From Sipunculus nudus (lineage: Eukaryota > Annelida > Sipuncula > Golfingiida > Sipunculidae): a stretch of DNA of 64,000 nt. Under the pieces are notes generated by a model. The model worked only from the letters and a program-made list of their open reading frames with translations, did no database searches and was not told where the DNA came from. The stretch is taken from positions 66,258,618-66,322,617 of the forward strand of contig CM049317.1 in the NCBI GenBank assembly GCA_026874595.1, in the 5' to 3' direction. The translations under genes and the position numbers were made by a program. Shown here piece by piece: positions 11,990 to 22,440 of this stretch. Each line of letters opens with the position of its first letter. Position 1 is the first letter of the stretch.

Positions 11990-12688
11990 CATCAACAGGT
12001 TTATCGGACCCTGCCCTTCAATATGACCCAAAAAATGTTACGTGTGCATGAAAAACTCAGATTTTACTAAGTTGACGGTCAGACATGCTTCGCTGAGTCT
12101 TTCGAAGAGGTCGCGAAGAATTTGCAGATGTTTCTCCCAGGTGTCGATGTACACGATAAGGTCATCAATATATGCGTCGCAGCCCTGAATGTCCATGACA
12201 ACCATATGGATGAGGCGCTGGAACATGGCTGGCGAGTTCTTCATTCCAAACGGCATAACTTTATACTGGTACAGTCCTTGAGGCGTCACAAATGGGGACA
12301 CTTCTTTCGCTCGTTCTGTCAGCGGAACTTGCCAGAATCCTTTCAGCAAGTCAAACTTGGAGACATATCTGGAGCTACCGACTCTATCAATACAATCATC
12401 GATCCTCGGAATAGGGAACGTGTCAGTCTTGGTGACAGAGTTCAGTTTTCGATAATCTGTGCACATACGGTAACTTCCATCAGGTTCTGGCACAAGAATA
12501 CATGGTGAACTCCAGTTACTGTTACTGGGTTCAATAAAATCATTGTCCGGCAAATATTGAATCTCATCCTGTAGATACTTTTGCTTTTCTGGATTCAGTG
12601 TATGTGGATGTTGCTTGACTGCGCTTGCCTCGCCAACATCGACGTCATGGCACAACATGTTAGTTTGCGTTGGAATGTCACTTAACAA
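11990..12688 (-). pseudogene. Copy A reverse transcriptase domain
   Basis: An open stretch of about 216 residues carries DFIEPSNSNWSSPCILVPEP, YRMCTDYRKLNSVT, PIPRIDDCID, SKFDLLKGFWQVPL, PFGMKNSPAMFQRL and the catalytic box AYIDDLIVY (YxDD type). This is a Ty3/gypsy RT, copying element RNA into DNA. The usual Ty3/gypsy integrase is not found downstream; it lies upstream of this domain instead. The protein is cut by a frame change near 12038. Confidence 0.88.
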
Positions 12689-12721
12689 AGGTTCATAATT
12701 CCGTGTCAGTGTTTACACAAT

Positions 12722-14113
12722 TTACAGCAGTAACATTATGTACAACATCTGATGTGCTATTTCTGTCATAATTCGTTTCAACATGTTAACATGGCACAGT
12801 TGTTTCTTCTTACGTTTATCTAGTGTCAACAGTATGTAATTTAAATCACTGACTTGCTTGTCAACAATGTAAGGACCAAAATACCTAGCTTGCAGATGTC
12901 TGCCAGGGATGGGAAGTATGGCAAGGACCTTTTCACCAGGCTCAAACGTTCTACTTACAGTGCGCTTGTTACACTTTGTTTTCATTTTACTTTGTACAGA
13001 TTTTAGAATTGACTTTGCAATCTCACAAGCATTGTGTAGTTTAGTGCGAAAGTCTGAGACATACTGCAGTAAACTAAGAGAATCAGAATTTTCACACAAG
13101 AGTTTTTCTTTAAGCAGTTTCAATGGACCTCGAACGGAGCGTCAAAAACTAGTTCAAAGGGATTGAAACCCAAGGACTCCTGAAATTATTCTCTGACAGC
13201 AAACAACAATAGGTTGATCCCTTCGTCCCAGTCTTTCTGTGTGTCATTACAATAAGTCTTGATCATGTTTTTTAATGTCTGGTGAAAACGCTCGAGGGCG
13301 CCCTGACTTTCAGGATGGTATGGCGAAGAGCTGTACTGTTTTATACCTAGCTCAAGCATAACTTGTCGGAATAAGCCAGACATAATAATTAGACCCTTGG
13401 TCAGACTGGACGGAGTCCAAAATTTGTAACAAACTTGGTCAGAGGGTATTGCCTCAGGGAACCTGGTAGATGTGAACATGATTGTCAGCAAGTGTTCATG
13501 TCCAGATTTTGTTTTGGGCAGTGGTCCTACACAATCAACAATAATCCTACTAAATGGTTCCTCGAAAGCAGGAATAGGCCTACGTGGGGCCTTAGGCGGA
13601 TTCTGATTGGACTTGCCTACTATCTGGCATGTATGGCATGATTTTCAATATTATACAACATCTTTCCTGAGACTGAGGCCAATAGAAGTGTGTACTAACT
13701 TTCTGTTAAGTTTTATTAATACCTAAATGGGCAGACAAAGGAGCCTCATGTGCCATACTTAGAACCTCATTGTGAAAGCTTTTGGGCATTACTATTTGAT
13801 GTTTGATGGCCCACTCATCTTCAGCGCATACATCAGGTGGTCGCCATTCACGCATAAGCATTACATATTTTACATAGAAACAAACTGGGTTCTGCGACAG
13901 CTCATCTTTAGAAACTGCCCCGGGAAACAAACATGAAATATCAGGGTCCTTATGCTGTTCCGCGATAAGTTCTGACCTTGAGAATGCTGCATCCTGTACG
14001 GGCGAGTCATTAGACGAGTCACTAGTGACTCCCAGAGTGTTATCATCTGGACCATTATCTTCATATGTGTTTTTCTTGGTCATAGATCTAAGTACAGCAC
14101 AGGAAGGATACAA
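12722..14113 (-). pseudogene. Copy A integrase domain, upstream of RT
   Basis: In element order there is the HHCC-type zinc-binding region (HEAPLSAHLGINKT), then the RVE core with VDCVGPLPKTKSG and YHPESQGALERFHQTLKN, then a GPY/F-like C-terminal module (FEPGEKVLAILP, ARYFGPYIVDK). The region fails as a gene. Two stops stand at the CxxC part of the zinc site (near 13650-13660). Part of the core between FPEAIP and the second Asp is deleted, and there are frameshifts near 13400 and 13150. Integrase would insert the DNA copy into the genome. Confidence 0.85.
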
Positions 14114-14234
14114 ACCAGGAATTTCTTGACTTTCCAGATCAGTGTCCTGATCAAGTGACGGCTATTCTGTCACTATTGGTACAGGCTGTACTTTATCACC
14201 TCCAACACCATTGCCTAATTGCAAATGAATTCCC

Positions 14235-14588
14235 TTAAAGGGTAAAGTAGTTCTTATGCCCACAGTAATATTCCAAGAAATCAAATCTGACTTTAAATGG
14301 ATACTGTGAAGCGGAACTGGTGTGCCTGTCTGAAAACACACCATTAACAAGTGCATGTGCACCAGTAAAGAACCTATCAGAAAATGGCAAAGTGTTTGCT
14401 AACATGAGAGTATGGCCTGAACCAGTGTCCCTCAAAATTCTACTAAGGGTAAAATCTGAAAAATCACTCGAAAGTGATACAAAACCATCATGTATGAATG
14501 GCTCAAATAACTCCATTTCAGAGTCAGGAGAGGAATCTACTACCTCAACCTCATAAAACAAAGAACTGACATTGACAGTGTCAGTCAT
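14235..14588 (-). pseudogene. Copy A aspartic protease domain
   Basis: A frame of about 117 residues has the active-site triplet in ILRDTGSGHTLML and a following SDLISWNITVGIRTTLPFKG stretch. It matches the same region of the other two copies (19808 and 27500-27910). Retroelement proteases with DTG/DSG cleave the Gag-Pol polyprotein. The frame continues toward integrase only after a shift near 14235. Confidence 0.7.
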
Positions 14589-14617
14589 AAACTCTGTTTC
14601 AGAGTCATCTAAGGAAT

Positions 14618-15989
14618 CTACACCTTTTTATCATCAAACTCCTCATGGGAGTCAACAGAGGAATTTTCCTCAGCAGAAACAAACTTTTGTTTGTCATAAG
14701 AGGACCTGGCCTCATTTGAAAAACTCTCGCAAGAGGCATGAAAGGACTTAGCCTTATGTAGAGAATACTCCTCGCAGGATTCTTGAAAGGATTTAGCCTT
14801 ATTGAATTCCTTGCAGGAATCAACTGAGGTTTTTACCCCGCAAGCTACGGATTCTTCTTTGGATTTAGACGGCATTTGGGCCTCCGTAGCATCAAACTCT
14901 TTATTTGAGTCAACAAAGGAGTTGTACCCCTTATTAACATAAAAAGAGCCTGGCTCTTGTACTATGCTATGCATAGATTTTGAAACAAAACCAGAAGGTT
15001 TGCTATTTGGTCTATTCGCAATTAGCCAGCAGTCAGATATTAGATGACCTTCCTTCTGCAGTAATTACAGATTTTCTTTTAAAATGACTGGTCTTTGTTA
15101 GACTTAGACACAATGGACGTGGACTGAGGTGTAGCTATGGGCTTTGTTGAACTATTCGGACTACTTGTACTGGGTGACTACGCTTTAAACTTCTTTTGAC
15201 CATACTGATTTACATTCTTGTTTGTGAATGACTGGTTTGATTTGCTAGTAAAGGACATTTGTGTGTCAATGAATTATCATCAGCTAATTGAGCAGCAATG
15301 TCAAGTGTTTCAGGACTTTTCTCAAGGAGAAAAGTTTTAACATCTGCGTTAATGCAGCGCTTAAATTTTTCAAGCAAAATCAACTGGTGCATATTGTCAT
15401 AATCTTTCATTATTACCAGGTCATAGTCAGCAGCAGCAGCTTCTACTGAAAGCTCTGTAAAAATTTCTCTGGCCTTGCCAGTCAATACACTTTGTAACAG
15501 GAGAGTCCAATTTTCCTTAGGCCATTTTTAATTTTCAGCTACCTTCTCAAAGTGTAAGAAATATTCATCAACATCTTTTTCTTGAAAAGGTGGGACAAGT
15601 CTAATGTGTTTAGCAACATCAGAACTGTGAGTTGGGGCAGCACGTAGACTATGTTCTAGTTTAAGTCTTTCTAACTTCAGTCGTTTTAACTCAATTTCTT
15701 TTCCTTTTCCATTCTCTTTAAATTCTAGCTCATGTTGCATTTCCAACTTTTTAAATTCTAATTGCATAGCAAGGCTATCATTTTATGATGTTTCAACTTC
15801 AGTCTCTTCAATTAAACCGTTGCTAATAAGATCTTGCATGATTTTAGGAACGATATCAGGCTTTCTCAAAGCTTTTTTCACATGTAACCCTAAGTGTTGT
15901 CCCAAACGCTACAAATGTTCTTTAGACAACTGTTCAAGTTGATCAGGGTCGGGATCTTCAACAAATGTCTCAGGTTTGAAATCTGCCAT
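14618..15989 (-). pseudogene. Copy A gag region
   Basis: A start codon at 15989 opens MADFKPETFVEDPD. An E/K/L-rich helical part follows (KRLKLERLKLEHSL), then the capsid-like segment VDEYFLHFEKVAEN and VLTGKAREIFTELS, then a CCHC zinc knuckle (near 15026-15070) and a Ser/Glu-rich tail with repeated KSFQESCEEYS-type phrases (14618-14974). Compared with copy C, about 45 codons are missing near 15425, and a one-base loss breaks the knuckle. Several stops are present. Gag forms the particle that packages element RNA. Confidence 0.75.
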
Positions 15990-16156
15990 GTTAAGATGTC
16001 AAAACAATAACAAAAAAACACTGAGATAAATCCTGTAAACAATGTATTGTAAACAATATGTAATCTTCTAAACAATGTATGATAAAACAACGTGTCCAGG
16101 TCAAGGCCTAATGAATTTGAAAACTATTAATCATCCCGACAAGGGTCCCAGTTTTA

Positions 16157-16940
16157 TGTTACGGAAACTGATATAAACAGATCACGTATGCGTGATGAAC
16201 ACAAATTCTGTAACGGAGATAAAAAAATCAGATTCTGTTACACTAGGCAGCGGGAAATGTCTAGGGGAATGAATAAAGAAGTCAGTGGTTTTTTGTTAAC
16301 AAATAACTATAATTTATTCTTAAAAAAACCCTAACAATACAATACACTAAATGGTTACAATTATAATCAACGGTATAACAACATGTCAATAGAAAAACAT
16401 TGCGCACATTACCTGGATACCAACATCATCACAACGATAAGTCCTGTAATTGTAATCTCCCGGAGAATGACAGTCCAGTGGAAAGTTCTTGCAACAACCC
16501 AGAAAGTAACCTGAAATCAAAATTCAGGAGAAAGTCTTCCAAATGTACAATTGCAGCATTTTTCGGATAAGGTCCTAGAATCTGACACACGCTTCTGCGT
16601 CCGCTGGAATCTTCTCTGCTCTCTGCCCTACCCTTTCTAAAACACAGCCCCTTTATATACCTTCACACCTCAAGCCGAGAATTTACCGCTTCTCGAACAG
16701 TCTATAAGATCTTGCACAGTAAACACGCATTTCAGGAATTATCGAGAAGAACATAGCCGTGAGTATCTCCACACACCAGGGTCATCACGTGACCCACGAC
16801 CAGGCGTGAAAACCCAAGGCTTACATGACAACGAGAGTTCAACCAGTACGGATTAAACATAGAATGTAATACGCGGCCAGACACGAGTGCCACAACAGGA
16901 GTTACGCCCGTGTCACATAATAAAAAGAGCACCTGTAACA
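16157..16940 (-). repeat. 5' LTR of copy A
   Basis: In element sense the LTR runs from TGTTACAGGTGC (right edge, 16940) to CCGTAACA (16157). Directly downstream in element sense, after 16157, lies AACTGGGACCCTTGTCGGGA, the primer-binding-site position. In copy C the same place reads TGGGGCCTCTCGTCGGGAT, which loosely resembles a tRNA-Pro-type primer site; the primer identity is uncertain. Confidence 0.8.
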
Positions 16941-17689
16941 ATGGAAAACTACTTTCCGTTGATATCACACTTGATGGGTTGTTTAGCGTATTTAAAATTT
17001 TATAACACTTTAAAAAACACGTTATAATAAAAAAATGAATAAAAGTCATATTAGACTGTTCTAAAACGCTCACTGGTGCCACTCTAAAATTTATACCATG
17101 TGACTACCAGTGAGAGGTACTTTCCGTGGATAGTGGATACCAAACGTAATGCGTTGTTTAGCGTATTTAAAGATATATAACACTTTAAAATTCACACGAA
17201 AATGATGAAAAATTGAATATCAGGGTGCTCTAAAACGCTCACTTTTGCCACTCTAAAGTTTAAACAATATGTCCACCAGTGAAAGGTACTTTCCACTGAT
17301 ACCAAGCTTGATGAGTTGTTTAGCGTATTTAAAATTTTATGACACTTAAAATTTCAAGCAAAATGAAAAAAAAAAGAATAATAGTCGCATCTGACTGCTT
17401 TAAGAGGCTCACTTGTGCCACCCTAAAATTATACCATGTGACTACCATGGAAAAGTACTTTCTGCTGATACCAAACTAAATGTGTTGTTTAGCGTTTAGT
17501 GTTTATATATATATATTTTTATTTATAATTTTATAACACTTTTATATCAAGCAGGATTATAAAAGTAATAGTAGTATTATCAGGATTATTAATAGACATA
17601 TTTTGCTTGTAGAAACTGTGTATTGGTACCGTTTGAAATACATTATCTTGACGAATGCTTGAGGGCAGCGATGATCAGCGAAATACCAT
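16941..17689 (-). repeat. Right arm of foldback element, outer part
   Basis: Reverse-orientation ~167-bp units resume after the LTR element (landmarks near 17070, 17248 and 17410). The outermost 250 bases mirror 7697-7950 closely, including GCGTCGTATTTTAAG-like and TGTCTATTAATAATCCT blocks. The frame at 16732-17082 is accidental. Confidence 0.8.
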
Positions 17690-17874
17690 GCAAAGCGGTG
17701 AACAGAACGCTACTCAGGGAAATATGTCTTCGGATAAAAGCGGAGGAATAGCGGGCATTCGCGGAGCGTTGTCACGAAAAGTTGACCTCTGACGTCCGTC
17801 GAACTTCACAGTCGTCAATGTTTTTCAATATCACATGAAACATCCGAATAACAACATGCTCAATCAGTGCAATT

Positions 17875-18416
17875 AGACTGGTACCCTGCTCTATTATGGC
17901 CCTCAGCCAAGCATAGAGACAGGCGTACAACGCCGTCTTAAGTACTTCCAGATGCAACTCCTGACTTAGGCCTACCTGTAGACTGGTTCAAATTCCAGTG
18001 TTCACGCTCATACCGATTGTCATGGACGTTCACGCGATCCTGGCTGATTATCCTTGAATATTTCTTATAAAATACTTTCTTTAGTCATTTCTAGTTTTCA
18101 AATATTGAAAAATGAGTTGTCGCACAAAAATTGAATGATGGATGTATATAGATAATACGATATACTGAATCTTTGATATTCCACTGTACGTGGCTTAGTT
18201 TATTATCAATATCTATTAATCTAATCGTGAATGTCACGCGAAAAGTACAGCCAACTTTTGGAAACTTCTCAGAGAAAACGAAATGCTTATTTTTATTATA
18301 TATAATACATACTGGATTTGGAACCAGTCTACCGGGAATAGATCAGATGGCGTTCTACGCCCGTCTCTTTGATTGGCCTAGATCAGCGGTGCCATAATAG
18401 AGCGGGGTACCAGTCT
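17875..18416. mobile_element. Short element with terminal inverted repeats (MITE-like)
   Basis: The 26 bases at 17875-17900 are the inverted complement of 18391-18416 (25 matches). Similarity continues inward for about 50 more bases (GCCAAGCATAGAGACAGGCG near 17904 against its counterpart near 18350-18385). The interior has no protein. The right end lies 53 bp before the HNMT start codon, so it may overlap the promoter or 5' UTR. I found no clear target duplication. Confidence 0.55.
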
Positions 18417-18469
18417 ACCAGTGAAATGTGAGATCGCTTCTTGTGTATTCAGTGCCAGCCAGCGACACG

Positions 18470-18656
18470 ATGGAAGCGGTGCATGTTGATCCTGAATACT
18501 TCAGTAGAATTTTCAAGATTTATCAGGAGAAGGACGCAGAAACGGAAATCGATCAGGAGTGGCTGAAAGTGAACATAATGTCGCTTGTCGGTCAGTGTGT
18601 CAGAGAAAACGAGGCACCAGGGCCCCTGAAGGTCCTGTCTCTTGGATGTGGCACAG
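18470..18656 (+). CDS. HNMT-like methyltransferase copy 1, exon 1
   Basis: ATG at 18470 has a good context (A at -3, G at +4). Sixty-two codons follow, ending in VLKVLSLGCGTG-type motif I of class I SAM-dependent methyltransferases (VLSLGCGTG at residues 54-62). The donor is CACAG/GTAATT and the exon ends with one extra base. Histamine N-methyltransferase moves a methyl group from S-adenosylmethionine to the histamine ring. The segment EKDAETEIDQEW lines up with the human region holding the substrate-binding Glu28, and a Glu is kept there. Joining to the exon at 34558 keeps frame and spells GTG-GDKDG. Predicted total length is about 285 residues against 292 in human. Invertebrate members may use other substrates. 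Confidence 0.75.
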
Positions 18657-19058
18657 GTAATTATACAAACAACGTCAATCATTTCTATCCTGGCTTGAAA
18701 GGTCTGACTAGGGGGGGGGGGGGGCACATTAAAAGCGAATGGGAGTATAGCCCTCAAGCCGGCAGCTCACTTACCGATTTTATCCGGTCGGTCTTTTTAC
18801 CGAGCGCTACCGAGCGTTACCGAGAGGTTACCCTGGGTTCACACGGGGCAATGCTCTGACCGACGTTAACCTACTGAACGCTAGGGACTTTTGAAAGGGC
18901 ACTTCCATCGCGCACTTGACAACTCAAGTTTTTAAGCGGAATCAGCACAAAACATCATATTCAATTTTTTACATTGTATTAATTTGATTATAGACCATGT
19001 ATAAATATAGGCTTGTGTTATCCGTACCACTTATTCTCTCTTTTCTTTCTCTATTTCT

Positions 19059-19126
<68 letters not shown>

Positions 19127-19386
19127 TGGCGGATCCGGACGGAAACATCTCTCATTATATGTATTTATTTTCCCATTTATTCGTAATTTATTTTGATTTT
19201 ACACATTTTTTTTATAATTCCCTAGAAATAAGATTATTAAATTATCCACATTTTATTACTTTCCAATTCATAAGTTGAGGATATTAAAGAACAGCTTTGT
19301 GATTGAGTCCATATTATGATAGCTTCCAAATATTTCTATAACGAGTCTTTCTGTTATTACCCTCTGCTGGGTCATAACACCATTTT
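18657..19386. other. Intron 1 start: G-run, (AT)n microsatellite
   Basis: The intron begins GTAATTATAC. It includes a run of about 13 G at 18712-18724 and an (AT)n tract at about 19059-19121. Nothing coding is recognised. Confidence 0.6.
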
Positions 19387-19546
19387 AACAATTATTTTAT
19401 CAGGAGATTTACTTTTGAAAGATGATGACATTTTGCAAGTTATAAACATAGAATGTTGATGTCAGTTGTGAAAATGCACATCTATGTTTATAACTTGCAA
19501 AGTATCATTATCTTTCAAAAGTTATTCTCGTGGTAAAATAATTGTT
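19387..19546. repeat. Long imperfect hairpin (66-bp arms)
   Basis: The left arm (19387-19452) and right arm (about 19481-19546) are inverted complements with roughly 10 mismatches, around a loop of about 28 bases. AACAATTATTTTA starts both arms and TGCAAGTTATAAACATAGA ends both toward the loop. A phrase from the loop, GAATGTTGATGTCA, recurs at 19561. This is MITE-like, within HNMT intron 1. Confidence 0.7.
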
Positions 19547-19807
19547 GAAAGTATGTATGAAGAATGTTGATGTCAAAGGTGAAAATATACATCTACTTTC
19601 CAGTAAATATCCTTATTTTGAGGAAATATATATATGTAAGCCGGCCACATGTTAATATACCCCAACAGAAAACCCTCATACTTTATGTGACAGGAACCTC
19701 ACATAGTTCCAGAGGGTTACCGCTAGAAATTCAGAAATCGGGAAAAGCGCAAAGAACAGACCTAGGTCTAAGGTGTAGATTCCTTAGATGACTCTGAAAC
19801 AGAGTTT

Positions 19808-20224
19808 ATGACTGACACTGTCAATGTCAGTTCTTTGTTTTATGAGGTTGAGGTAGTAGATTCCTCTCCTGACTCTGAAATGGAGTTATTTGAGCCTTTC
19901 ATACATGATGGTTTTGTATCACTTTCGAGTGATTTTTCAGATTCTACCCCTTTTAGAATTTTGAGGGACACCGGTTCAGGCCAGACTTTCATGTTAGCAA
20001 ACACTTTGCCATTTTCTAATAGGTCCTTTACTGGTGCACATGCACTTGTTAATGGTGTGTTTTCAGACAGGCACACTTCAGTTCTGCTTCACAGTATCCA
20101 TTTAAAGTCAGATCTGACTTCTGGGAATATTAATGTGGGCATAAGAACTACTTTACCCTTTAAGGGAATTCAGTTGCAAATAGGCAATGATGTTGGAGGT
20201 GATAAGTACAGCCTGTACCAATAG
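19808..20224 (+). pseudogene. Copy B aspartic protease domain
   Basis: The frame is open with DTG at residue 54 from the first ATG (ILRDTGSGQTFML). It ends early because one A is missing near 20205 (GATAAGTACAG against GATAAAGTACAG in copies A and C), which shifts the frame before the integrase part. Confidence 0.75.
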
Positions 20225-20962
20225 TGACAGAAAAGCCGTCATTTGATCAAGACACTGATCTGGAAAATCAGGAATTTCCTGGTTTGTATCCTTCATGTGC
20301 TGTAACTAGATCTATGGCCAAGAAAAACCCATATGAGGATAATGGTCATGATAATAACACTCTGGGAGTCACTAGTGACTCGCCTAATGACTCGCTCGTA
20401 CAGGATGCAGCATTCTCAAAGTCAGAACTTATCGCGGAACAGCATAAGGACCCTGATATTTCATGTTTGTTTCCCGGGGCAGTTTCTAAAGATGAGCTGT
20501 TACAGAACCCAGTTTGTTTCAATGTAAAAAATGTAGTGCTTATGCGTGAATGGCGACCACCTGATGTATGCGCTGAAGATGAGTGGGCCATCAAACATCA
20601 AATAGTAATGCCCAAAAGCTTTCACAGTGAAGTTCTAAGTATGGCACATGAGGCTCCTTTGTCTGGCCATTTAGGTATTAATAAAACTTATCAGAAAGTT
20701 AGTACACACTTCTATTGGCCTAACCTCAGGAAAGATGTTGTATAATATTGAAAATCATGCCATACATGCCAGATAGTAGGCAAGTCCAATCAGAATCCGC
20801 TTAAGGCCCCACTTAGGCCTATTCCTGCTTTTGAGGAACCATTAAGTAGGATTATTGTTGATTGTGTTGGACCACTGCCCAAAACAAAATCTGGACATGA
20901 ACACTTGCTGACAATCATGTTCAATTCTACCAGGTTCCCTGAGGCAATACCCTCTGACCAAG

Positions 20963-20994
<32 letters not shown>

Positions 20995-21538
20995 TTTGGA
21001 TTACCAAAATCCGTCCAGTCTGACCAAGGGTCTAATTACTATGTCTGGCTTATTCCAACAAGTTATGCTTGAGCTAGGTATAAAACAGCACAGTTCTTTG
21101 CCATACCATCCTGAAAGTCAGGGCGCCCTCGAGTGTTTTCACCAGACATTAAAAAACATGATCAGGAATTATTGCTTTGACACACAGTAAGAATGGGATG
21201 AAGGAATCCATCTATTGCAGTTTGCTGTCAGAGAATCCTTTCAAGAGTCCTTGGGTTTCAGTCCCTTTGAACTAGGTTTTGGACACTCCGACACACGTCC
21301 TTGTCTTACTTCACATCCCTGCCAGACCTCTGCAAGCAGGTATTTTGGTCCTTACATTGTTGACAAGAAAGTCAGTGATTTAAATTACATACTGTTGACA
21401 CCAGATAGACGTAAGAAGAAACAACTGTACCATGTTCACATGTTGAAACCATATTATGACAGAAAAAGCACACCAGATATTGTACAAAATGTTACTGCTG
21501 TTAATTGTGTAAAAACTGATCCTGCCCAGTTAAAGTAG
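20224..21538 (+). pseudogene. Copy B integrase domain, upstream of RT
   Basis: The zinc-binding part HEAPLSGHLGINKTYQKVST and FYWPNLRKDVV is followed by TAA at 20743 and TGA at 20749, where copy C keeps Gln and Cys codons. The core has IIVDCVGPLPKTKSGHE, then a deletion and a run of about 24 T (20965-20988), then VQSDQGSNY and the HPESQGALECFHQ segment; the expected ERFH-type Glu neighbourhood is partly changed. The C-terminal GPY/F-like part (RYFGPYIVDKKVSDLNYIL) is shortened. Confidence 0.82.
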
Positions 21539-21541
21539 ATA

Positions 21542-22440
21542 TTGATGTGTGATGTAGACATTCAGTGTTGTACAGTACCATTAAAAAACTCAGATGTGCT
21601 TAACAACCTGGATGCCAAACTGTTACACCTTACCGGACAACAACAACAAGACCTCAAGAACCTGCTGCGGAATTATAAACATTTGTTTAGTGACATTCCA
21701 ACGCAAACTAACATGTTGTGCCATGACGTCGATGTTGGCGAGGCAAGCGCAGTGAAGCAACATCCACATACACTGAATCCAGAAAAGCAAAAGTATCTAC
21801 AGGTTGAGATTAAATATTTGCTGGACAATGATTTTATTGAACCTAGTAACAGTAACTGGAGTTCATCATGTATTCTTGTGCCAAAACCTGATGGATGTTA
21901 CCATATGTGCACAGATTATCGAAAACTGAACTCTGTCACCAAGACTAACACGTTCCCGATTCCGAGGATCGATGATTGTATCGATAGAGTCGGTAGCTCC
22001 AGATATGTCTCCAAGTTTTACTTGCTAAAAGGATTCTGGCAAGTTCTGCTGACAGAACGAGGGAAAGAAGTGTCCCCATTTGTGACGCCGCAAGAACTGT
22101 ACCAGTATAAATTATGCCGTTTTGCATGAAGAACTCGCCAGCCACGTTTCAGCGCCTCATCCATATGGTTGCATGGACATTCAGGACTGCGACGCATATA
22201 TTGATGACCTTATCGTGTACAGCGACACCTGGGAGAAACATCTTTTTTCATGCAAAAGTAACAATTTTGGGTCATATTGTAGAGCAGGGTCAGGGAAACC
22301 TGTTGATTCTAAGATAAGTGCTATTTCTGCATTTCCTAGACCAGAAAACAAAAAGCAAATAATGCGTTTTCTTGGTATGGTTTGATACTACAGGAAGTTT
22401 TGTCCAAATGTTGCTACTGTAGCTGAACCTTTTACTTATT
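21542..22440 (+). pseudogene. Copy B reverse transcriptase domain
   Basis: RT motifs are in order: PHTLNPEKQKYLQ, NWSSSCILVPKPDG, CTDYRKLNSVTKTNTFPIPR and SKFYLLKGFWQVLL. Note Y in place of the first catalytic Asp in SKFDLL. After a frameshift near 22115 the box AYIDDLIVYSD follows. About 24 codons after WEKHL are deleted relative to copy A. The region ends in the connection segment PRPENKKQIMRFLGM. Confidence 0.85.

Larger units (their letters stand above)
10432..16940 (-). mobile_element. Gmr1-like Ty3/gypsy LTR retrotransposon, complete but defective (copy A)
   Basis: The element has two LTRs, a purine tract next to the 3' LTR, and minus-strand gag, protease, integrase, reverse transcriptase and RNase H in that order. 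Integrase upstream of RT is unlike ordinary Ty3/gypsy elements (PR-RT-RH-INT) and matches the Gmr1 group. The 4-bp sequence ATGG occurs at 10428-10431 and 16941-16944, a target duplication inside a foldback repeat unit. Many frameshifts and stops mean it cannot make its proteins. The LTRs differ by roughly one base in ten plus indels, as judged by eye, so the insertion is not recent. Confidence 0.85.
7697..17689. mobile_element. Large foldback-like element with tandem-repeat arms, interrupted by LTR element
   Basis: The left arm starts ATGGTATTTCGCTGATCATC at 7697 and the right arm is its reverse complement ending at 17689. Inward, both arms keep the same order of features for hundreds of bases: the CATCGCTGCCCTCA block, the AT-rich block, then successive ~167-bp units with matching unit-specific differences. 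The centre is near 9352. Removing the nested retrotransposon leaves about 3.5 kb with arms of about 1.65 and 1.83 kb. Nothing coding is visible. Long inverted repeats made of subrepeats are typical of Foldback-type DNA elements; the class is inferred. Confidence 0.75.

Noticed and set aside
12122-12508. Plus-strand frame of 128 residues
   Set aside because: Antisense shadow of the copy A reverse transcriptase.
18428-18469. Upstream in-frame start at a GTG codon for HNMT exon 1
   Set aside because: GTG initiation is not expected in an animal gene; the first in-frame ATG, with a good context, is at 18470.
20965-20988. Run of T as a regulatory or terminator tract
   Set aside because: It lies inside the integrase frame of a dead element and is absent from copies A and C; a homopolymer expansion is enough.
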